This document shows positions 57,101-64,000 of a stretch of DNA of 64,000 nt, piece by piece. Made by a program: the position numbers and the translations under genes. Source of the stretch: Cavia porcellus (lineage: Eukaryota; Chordata; Mammalia; Rodentia; Caviidae); NCBI RefSeq assembly GCF_034190915.1, contig NW_026947629.1:434001-498000 (forward strand), written 5' to 3'. Under the pieces are notes generated by a model, which was given only the letters and a program-made list of their open reading frames with translations, did no database searches and had not been told where the DNA came from. The stretch's first letter is position 1. Every line of letters begins with the position of its first letter.

Positions 57101-60100
57101 CGCACCACCCCGTGATGTTTTTTTCACTCCTACTAGTGAATCTAATGTAACACACAACCATACAATACGCACCACCCCGTGATGTTTTTCTCACTCCTAC
57201 TAGTGAATCCAATGTAACACACACCCATACAATGCGCACCACCCCGTGATGTTTTTCTCACTCCTACTAGTGAATCTAATGTGACACACACCCATACAAT
57301 GCGCACCACCCCGTGATGTTTTTCTCACTCCTACTAGTGAATCTAATGTGACACACACCCATACAATGCGCACCACCCCGTGATGTTTTTCTCACTCCTA
57401 CTAGTGAATCTAATGTGACACACACCCATACAATGCGCACCACCCCGTGATGTATTTCTCACTCCTACTAGTGAATCTAATGTAACACACACCCATACAA
57501 TGCGCACCACCCCTTGATGTTTTTCTCACTCCTACTAGTGAATCTAATGTAACACACACCCATACAATGCGCACCACCCCGTGATGTTTTTCTCACTCCT
57601 TCTAGTGAATCTAATGTAACACACACCCATACAATGCGCACCACCCCTTGATGTTTTTCTCACTCCTACTAGTGAATCCAATGTAACACACACCCATACA
57701 ATGCGCACCACCCCGTGATGTTTTTCTCACTCCTACTAGTGAATGTAATGTAACACACACCCATATAATGCGCACCAACCCGTGATGTTTTTCTCACTCC
57801 TACTAGTGAATCCAATGTAACACACACCCATACAATGCGCACCACCCCGTGATGTTTTTCTCACTCCTACTAGTGAATCTAATGTAACACACAACCATAC
57901 AATACGCACCACCCCGTGATGTTTTTCTCAGTCCTACTAGTGAATCTAATGTAACACACACCCATACAATGCGCACCACCCCGTGATGTTTTTCTCACTC
58001 CTACTAGTGAATCCAATGTAACACACACCCATACAATGCGCACCACCGCGTGATGTTTTTCTCACTCCTACTAGTGAATCCAATGTAACAAACACCCATA
58101 CAATGCGCACCACCCCGTGATGTTTTTCTCACTCCTACTAGTGAATCTAATGTGACACACACCCATACAATGCGCACCACCCCGTGATGTTTTTCTCACT
58201 CCTACTAGTGAATGTAATGTAACACACACCCATACAATGCGCACCACCCCGTGATGTTTTTCTCACTCCTACTAGTGAATGTAATGTAACACACACCCAT
58301 ACAATGCGCACCACCCCGTGATGTTTTCTCACTCCTACTAGTGAATGCAATGTAACACACACCCATACAATGCGCACCACCCCGTGATGTTTTTCTCACT
58401 CCTACTAGTGAATCTAATGTAACACACAACCATACAATGCGCACCACCCCGTGATGTTTTTCTCACTCCTACTAGTGAATCTAATGTAACACACACCCAT
58501 ACAATGCGCACCACCCCGTGATGTTTTTCTCACTCCTACTAGTGAATCTAATGTAACACACACCCATACAATTCGCACCACCCTGTGATGTTTTTCTCAC
58601 TCCCACTAGTGAATCTAATGTAACACACACCCATACAATGCGCACCACCCCGTGATGTTTTTCTCACTCCCACTAGTGAATCTAATGTTACACACACCCA
58701 TACAATGCGCACCACCCCGTGATGTATTTTTCACTCCCACTAGTGAATCTAATGTAACACACACCCATACAATTCGCACCACCCCGTGATGTTTTTCTCA
58801 CTCCCACTAGTGAATCTAATGTAACACACACCCATACAATACGCACCACCCCGTGATGTTTTTCTCACTCCCACTAGTGAATCCAATGTAACACACACCC
58901 ATACAATGCGCACCACCCCGTGATGTTTTTCTCACTCCTACTAGTGAATCTAATGTAACACACACCCATACAATGCGCACCACCCCGTGATGTTTTTCTC
59001 ACTCCTACTAGTGAATCCAATGTAACACACACCCATAAAATGCGCACCACCCCGTGATGTTTTTCTCACTCCTACTAGTGAATCCAATGTAACACACACC
59101 CATACAATGCGCACCACCCCGTGATGTTTTTCTCACTCCTACTAGTGAATCCAATGTAACACACACCCATAAAATGCGCACCACACCGTGATGTTTTTCT
59201 CACTCCTACTAGTGAATCTAATGTGACACACACCCATACAATGCGCACCACCCCGTGACGTTTTTCTCACTCCTACTAGTGAATGTAATGTGACACACAC
59301 CCATACAATGCGCACCACCCCGTGATGTTTTTCTCACTCCTACTAGTGAATCTAATGTAACACACACCCATACAATGCGCACCACCCCGTGATGTTTTTC
59401 TCACTCCTACTAGTGAATCTAATGTAACACACACCCATACAATGCGCACCACCCCGTGATGTTTTTCTCACTCCTACTAGTGAATGCAATGTAACACACA
59501 CCCATACAATGCGCACCACCCCGTGATGTTTTTCTCACTCCTACTAGTGAATCTAATGTAACACACAACCATACAATGCGCACCACCCCGTGATGTTTTT
59601 CTCACTCCTACTAGTGAATCTAATGTAACACACACCCATACAATGCGCACCACCCCGTGATGTTTTTCTCACTCCTATTAGTGAATCTAATGTAACACAC
59701 ACCCATACAATGCGCACCACCCCGTGATGTTTTTCTCACTCCCACTAGTGAATCTAATGTAACACACACCCATACAATGCGCACCACACCGTGATGTTTT
59801 TCTCACTCCCACTAGTGAATCTAATGTAACACACACCCATACAATGCGCACCACCCCGTGATGTTTTTCTCATTCCCACTAGTGAATCTAATGTAACACA
59901 CACCCATACAATGCGCACCACCCCGTGATGTTTTTCTCACTCCCACTAGTGAATCTAATGTAACACACACCCATACAATGCGCACCACCCCGTGATGTTT
60001 TTCTCACTCCCACTAGTGAATCTAATGTAACACACACCCATACAATGCGCACCACCCCGTGATGTTTTTCTCACTCCCACTAGTGAATCTAATGTAACAC

Positions 60101-60107
60101 ACACCCA
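51156..60107 (+). repeat. Older, diverged higher-order repeats
   Basis: This segment lacks long near-identical pairs but keeps landmark order. The TATTTTTCAC monomer lies at 51,757, 54,839 and 58,724 (steps of 3,082 and 3,885 bp, 46 and about 58 monomers). GCAATG at 52,519 recurs at 55,601, and GCAACACC at 53,351 recurs near 56,433 (3,082). CCCGGTG at 52,689 recurs at 55,838 (3,149, 47 monomers). ATTCGC at 54,686 recurs at 58,571 (3,885). So roughly three copies of a 46-58-monomer block remain, blurred by substitutions and single-monomer gains or losses. Only one length variant occurs here (1 bp missing near 58,326). Confidence 0.7.
56637..57239 (+). repeat. 3-monomer (201-bp) higher-order repeat, three copies
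   Basis: Three monomer types alternate in strict order: one with TATTTCTC, one with a T7 run (TTTTTTTCACTCC), and one standard with CC at 37-38. The TATTTCTC type lies at 56,648, 56,849 and 57,050, exactly 201 bp apart. Units 2 and 3 also share AACCAT and AATACGC in the middle monomer, which unit 1 lacks. The T7 type was otherwise seen only near 52,760, where it is also followed by a CC monomer; that site may be related to the source. Confidence 0.85.
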
Positions 60108-63100
60108 TACAATGCGCACCACCCCGTGATGTTTTTCTCACTCCCACTAGTGAATCTAATGTAACACACACCCATACAATGCGCACCACCCCGTGATGTA
60201 TTTTTCACTCCCACTAGTGAATCTAATGTAACACACACCCATACAATGCGCACCACCCCGTGATGTTTTTCTCACTCCCACTAGTGAATCTAATGTAACA
60301 CACACCCATACAATACGCACCACCCCGTGATGTTTTTCTCACTCCCACTAGTGAATGTAATGTAACACACACCCATACAATGCGCACCACCCCGTGATGT
60401 TTTTCTCACTCCCACTAGTGAATCCAATGTAACACACACGTATACAATGCGCACCACCCCGTGATGTTTTTCTCACTCCTACTAGTGAATCCAATGTAAC
60501 ACACACCCATACAATGCGCACCACCCCGTGATGTTTTTCTCACTCCTACTAGTGAATCCAATGTAACACACACCCATAAAATGCGCACCACCCCGTGATG
60601 TTTTTCTCACTCCTACTAGTGAATCCAATGTAACACACACCCATACAATGCGCACCACCCCGTGATGTTTTTCTCACTCCTACTAGTGAATCCAATGTAA
60701 CACACACCCATAAAATGCGCACCACCCCGTGATGTTTTTCTCACTCCTACTAGTGAATCTAATGTAACACAAACCCATACAATGGGCACCACCACGTGAT
60801 GTATTTTTCACTCCCACTAGTGAATCTAATGTAACACACACCCATACAATGCGCACCACCCCGTGATGTTTTTCTCACTCCCACTAGTGAATCTAATGTA
60901 ACACACACCCATACAATACGCACCACCCCGTGATGTTTTTCTCACTCCCACTAGTGAATCCAATGTAACACACACCCATACAATGCGCACCACCCCGTGA
61001 TGTTTTTCTCACTCCTACTAGTGAATCCAATGTAACACACACCCATACAATGCGCACCACCCCGTGATGTTTTTCTCACTCCTACTAGTGAATCCAATGT
61101 AACACACACCCATAAAATGCGCACCACCCCGTGATGTTTTTCTCACTCCTACTAGTGAATCCAATGTAACACACACCCATACAATGCGCACCACCCCGTG
61201 ATGTTTTTCTCACTCCTACTAGTGAATCCAATGTAACACACACCCATAAAATGCGCACCACCCCGTGATGTTTTTCTCACTCCCACTAGTGAATCTAATG
61301 TAACACACACCCATACAATGCGCACCACCCCGTGATGTTTTTCTCACTCCTACTAGTGAATCCAATGTGACACACACCCATACAATGCGCACCACCCCGT
61401 GATGTTTTTCTCACTCCTACTAGTGAATCCAATGTGACACACACCCATACAATGCGCACCACCCCGTGATGTTTTTCTCACTCCTACTTGTGAATCCAAT
61501 GTGACACACACCCATACAATGCGCACCACCCCGTGATGTTTTTCTCACTCCTACTAGTGAATCTAATGTGACACACACCCATACAATGCGCACCACCCCG
61601 TGATGTTTTTCTCACTCCTACTAGTGAATCTAATGTAACACACACCCATACAATGCGCACCACCCCGTGATGTTTTTGTCACTCCCACTAGTGAATCTAA
61701 TGTAACACACACCCATACAATGCGCACCACCCGTGATGTTTTTCTCACTCCCACTAGTGAATCTAATGTAACACACACCCATACAATGCGCACCACCCCG
61801 TGATGTTTTTCTCACTCCCACTAGTGAATCTAATGTAACACACACCCATACAATGCGCACCACCCCGTGATGTTTTTCTCACTCCTACTAGTGAATGTAA
61901 TGTAACACACACCCATACAATGCGCACCACCCCTTGATGTTTTTCTCACTCCTACTAGTGAATCTAATGTAACACACACCCATACAATGCGCACCACCCC
62001 GTGATGTTTTTCTCACTCCTACTAGTGAATGTAATGTAACACACACCCGTACAATGCGCACCACCCCGTGATGTTTTTCTCACTCCCACTAGTGAATCTA
62101 ATGTAACACACACCCATACAATGCGCACCACCCCGTGATGTATTTTTCACTCCCACTAGTGAATCTAATGTAACACACACCCATACAATGCGCACCACCC
62201 CGTGATGTTTTTCTCACTCCCACTAGTGAATCTAATGTAACACACACCCATACAATACGCACCACCCCGTGATGTTTTTCTCACTCCCACTAGTGAATGT
62301 AATGTAACACACACCCATACAATGCGCACCACCCCGTGATGTTTTTCTCACTCCCACTAGTGAATCCAATGTAACACACACGGATACAATGCGCACCACC
62401 CCGTGATGTTTTTCTCACTCCTACTAGTGAATCCAATGTAACACACACCCATACAATGCGCACCACCCCGTGATGTTTTTCTCACTCCTACTAGTGAATC
62501 CAATGTAACACACACCCATAAAATGCGCACCACCCCGTGATGTTTTTCTCACTCCTACTAGTGAATCCAATGTAACACACACCCATACAATGCGCACCAC
62601 CCCGTGATGTTTTTCTCACTCCTACTAGTGAATCCAATGTAACACACACCCATAAAATGCGCACCACCCCGTGATGTTTTTCTCACTCCTACTAGTGAAT
62701 CTAATGTAACACAAACCCATACAATGGGCACCACCACGTGATGTATTTTTCACTCCCACTAGTGAATCTAATGTAACACACACCCATACAATGCGCACCA
62801 CCCCGTGATGTTTTTCTCACTCCCACTAGTGAATCTAATGTAACACACACCCATACAATACGCACCACCCCGTGATGTTTTTCTCACTCCCACTAGTGAA
62901 TCCAATGTAACACACACCCATACAATGCGCACCACCCCGTGATGTTTTTCTCACTCCTACTAGTGAATCCAATGTAACACACACCCATACAATGCGCACC
63001 ACCCCGTGATGTTTTTCTCACTCCTACTAGTGAATCCAATGTAACACACACCCATAAAATGCGCACCACCCCGTGATGTTTTTCTCACTCCTACTAGTGA

Positions 63101-64000
63101 ATCCAATGTAACACACACCCATACAATGCGCACCACCCCGTGATGTTTTTCTCACTCCTACTAGTGAATCCAATGTAACACACACCCATAAAATGCGCAC
63201 CACCCCGTGATGTTTTTCTCACTCCCACTAGTGAATCTAATGTAACACACTCCCATACAATGCGCACCACCCCGTGATGTTTTTCTCACTCCTACTAGTG
63301 AATCCAATGTGACACACACCCATACAATGCGCACCACCCCGTGATGTTTTTCTCACTCCTACTAGTGAATCCAATGTGACACACACCCATACAATGCGCA
63401 CCACCCCGTGATGTTTTTCTCACTCCTACTTGTGAATCCAATGTGACACACACCCATACAATGCGCACCACCCCGTGATGTTTTTCTCACTCCTACTAGT
63501 GAATCTAATGTGACACACACCCATACAATGCGCACCACCCCGTGATGTTTTTCTCACTCCTACTAGTGAATCTAATGTAACACACACCCATACAATGCGC
63601 ACCACCCCGTGATGTTTTTGTCACTCCCACTAGTGAATCTAATGTAACACACACCCATACAATGCGCACCACCCGTGATGTTTTTCTCACTCCCACTAGT
63701 GAATCTAATGTAACACACACCCATACAATGCGCACCACCCCGTGATGTTTTTCTCACTCCCACTAGTGAATCTAATGTAACACACACCCATACAATGCGC
63801 ACCACCCCGTGATGTTTTTCTCACTCCTACTAGTGAATGTAATGTAACACACACCCATACAATGCGCACCACCCCTTGATGTTTTTCTCACTCCTACTAG
63901 TGAATCTAATGTAACACACACCCATACAATGCGCACCACCCCGTGATGTTTTTCTCACTCCTACTAGTGAATGTAATGTAACACACACCCGTACAATGCG
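60108..64000 (+). repeat. Tandem pair of a 1,942-bp, 29-monomer unit at the right edge
   Basis: Bases 60,108-62,049 are followed by a copy from 62,050 that matches through the end of the window at offset 1,942 (29 x 67 minus 1). The missing base is the CCACCCGTG monomer near 61,731, copied at 63,673. I noticed two differences: 60,441 T against 62,383 G, and 61,309 A against 63,251 T. The right limit lies beyond the window. Confidence 0.92.
60193..61260 (+). repeat. 8-9-monomer sub-repeat inside the 1,942-bp unit
   Basis: The TATTTTTCAC monomer (60,193 and 60,796) and the AATACGC monomer (60,314 and 60,917) recur at 603 bp, nine monomers. From about 60,490 onward the spacing is 536 bp, eight monomers, because the monomer with GT at 37-38 near 60,357 has no partner. 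Alternating TACAAT and TAAAAT monomers at 60.5-60.7 kb are repeated at 61.0-61.3 kb. Both halves are copied again in the second 1,942-bp unit. Confidence 0.75.

Larger units (their letters stand above)
1..64000 (+). repeat. 67-bp satellite array filling the whole window
   Basis: A 67-bp monomer repeats head to tail without a break and always in the same orientation. Most monomers differ from the consensus at only a few positions. I counted 30 shortened monomers (net -49 bp) and no longer ones. The phase at base 64,000 (monomer position 64) equals the value this count predicts, so there are 955 complete monomers plus one almost complete. Both ends of the window lie inside the array, so its full size is unknown. 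No unique sequence, mobile element or inverted segment interrupts it, so every stretch without a gene holds this repeat. Arrays of this kind are typical of eukaryotic heterochromatin; centromeric, subtelomeric or interstitial placement cannot be decided here. Confidence 0.98.

Noticed and set aside
1..64000. CRISPR array
   Set aside because: The repeats are contiguous, with no unique spacers; the whole 67-bp unit is conserved.
1..64000. CENP-B box (pattern NTTCGNNNNANNCGGGN)
   Set aside because: No monomer or common variant contains it on either strand. The ATTCGC variant gives TTCG but lacks the required downstream bases.
1..64000. Telomeric repeat or telomere end
   Set aside because: There is no short G-rich telomere motif such as TTAGGG or TTTAGGG in tandem. 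The only telomere-linked resemblance is the Rap1-like core, reported as a finding.

Overview
The whole 64,000-base window is one uninterrupted satellite array. A 67-bp monomer is repeated head to tail in a single orientation from the first base to the last. I find no gene, RNA gene, transposon, CRISPR array, origin or unique-sequence island. With phase 1 set at window position 1, I counted 30 shortened monomers (11 lacking 1 bp, 19 lacking 2 bp; net -49 bp) and none lengthened. This predicts that base 64,000 is monomer position 64, which is what the sequence shows, so the window holds 955 complete monomers and one lacking its last 3 bases. The array runs off both ends. Such an array points to a eukaryotic centromeric, pericentromeric, subtelomeric or other heterochromatic block. 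Nothing here identifies the species.

The monomer is about 45% G+C but strongly strand-asymmetric (22 C against 8 G on the + strand). It carries a T5 tract (13-17), a TCACT/AGTGA dyad (19-34) enclosing ACTAGT (27-32), a short CA tract (46-51), CACCCATACA (50-59) and TGCGCA (61-66). It has two CpG sites. Variation is concentrated at positions 26 (T/C), 37-38 (CT, CC, GT, AC, AT or GC), 44 (A/G), 52 (C/A), 58 (C/A/T) and 62 (G/A/T). These variants act as barcodes for tracing duplications.

The real information is a nested history of segmental duplication. (1) 1-3.2 kb: mixed variants, with an older diverged relative at 5.4-6.7 kb. (2) 3,198-15,603: a 6,160-bp (92-monomer) unit in tandem twice with no difference found. 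(3) 14,836-18,584: a 27-monomer tandem pair. (4) 17,113-44,610: a 15,192-bp (227-monomer) superblock followed by a second copy that is 12,250 bp long because 400 bp and 2,542 bp are missing. Inside it are older tandem pairs of 2,410 bp (36 monomers) and 3,882 bp (58 monomers). (5) 40.2-51.2 kb: a further staircase with periods 4,080/4,145, 1,874 and 1,606 bp. (6) 51.2-60.1 kb: older, more diverged repeats with periods of about 3.08, 3.15 and 3.88 kb, plus a small 3-monomer repeat. (7) 60,108-64,000: a 1,942-bp (29-monomer) tandem pair running off the right edge. The pattern is what unequal exchange within a satellite would produce; assembly error in identical copies cannot be excluded from sequence alone.

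Short minus-strand open frames (up to 143 codons) exist, but they are translations of the repeat and I do not call them genes.
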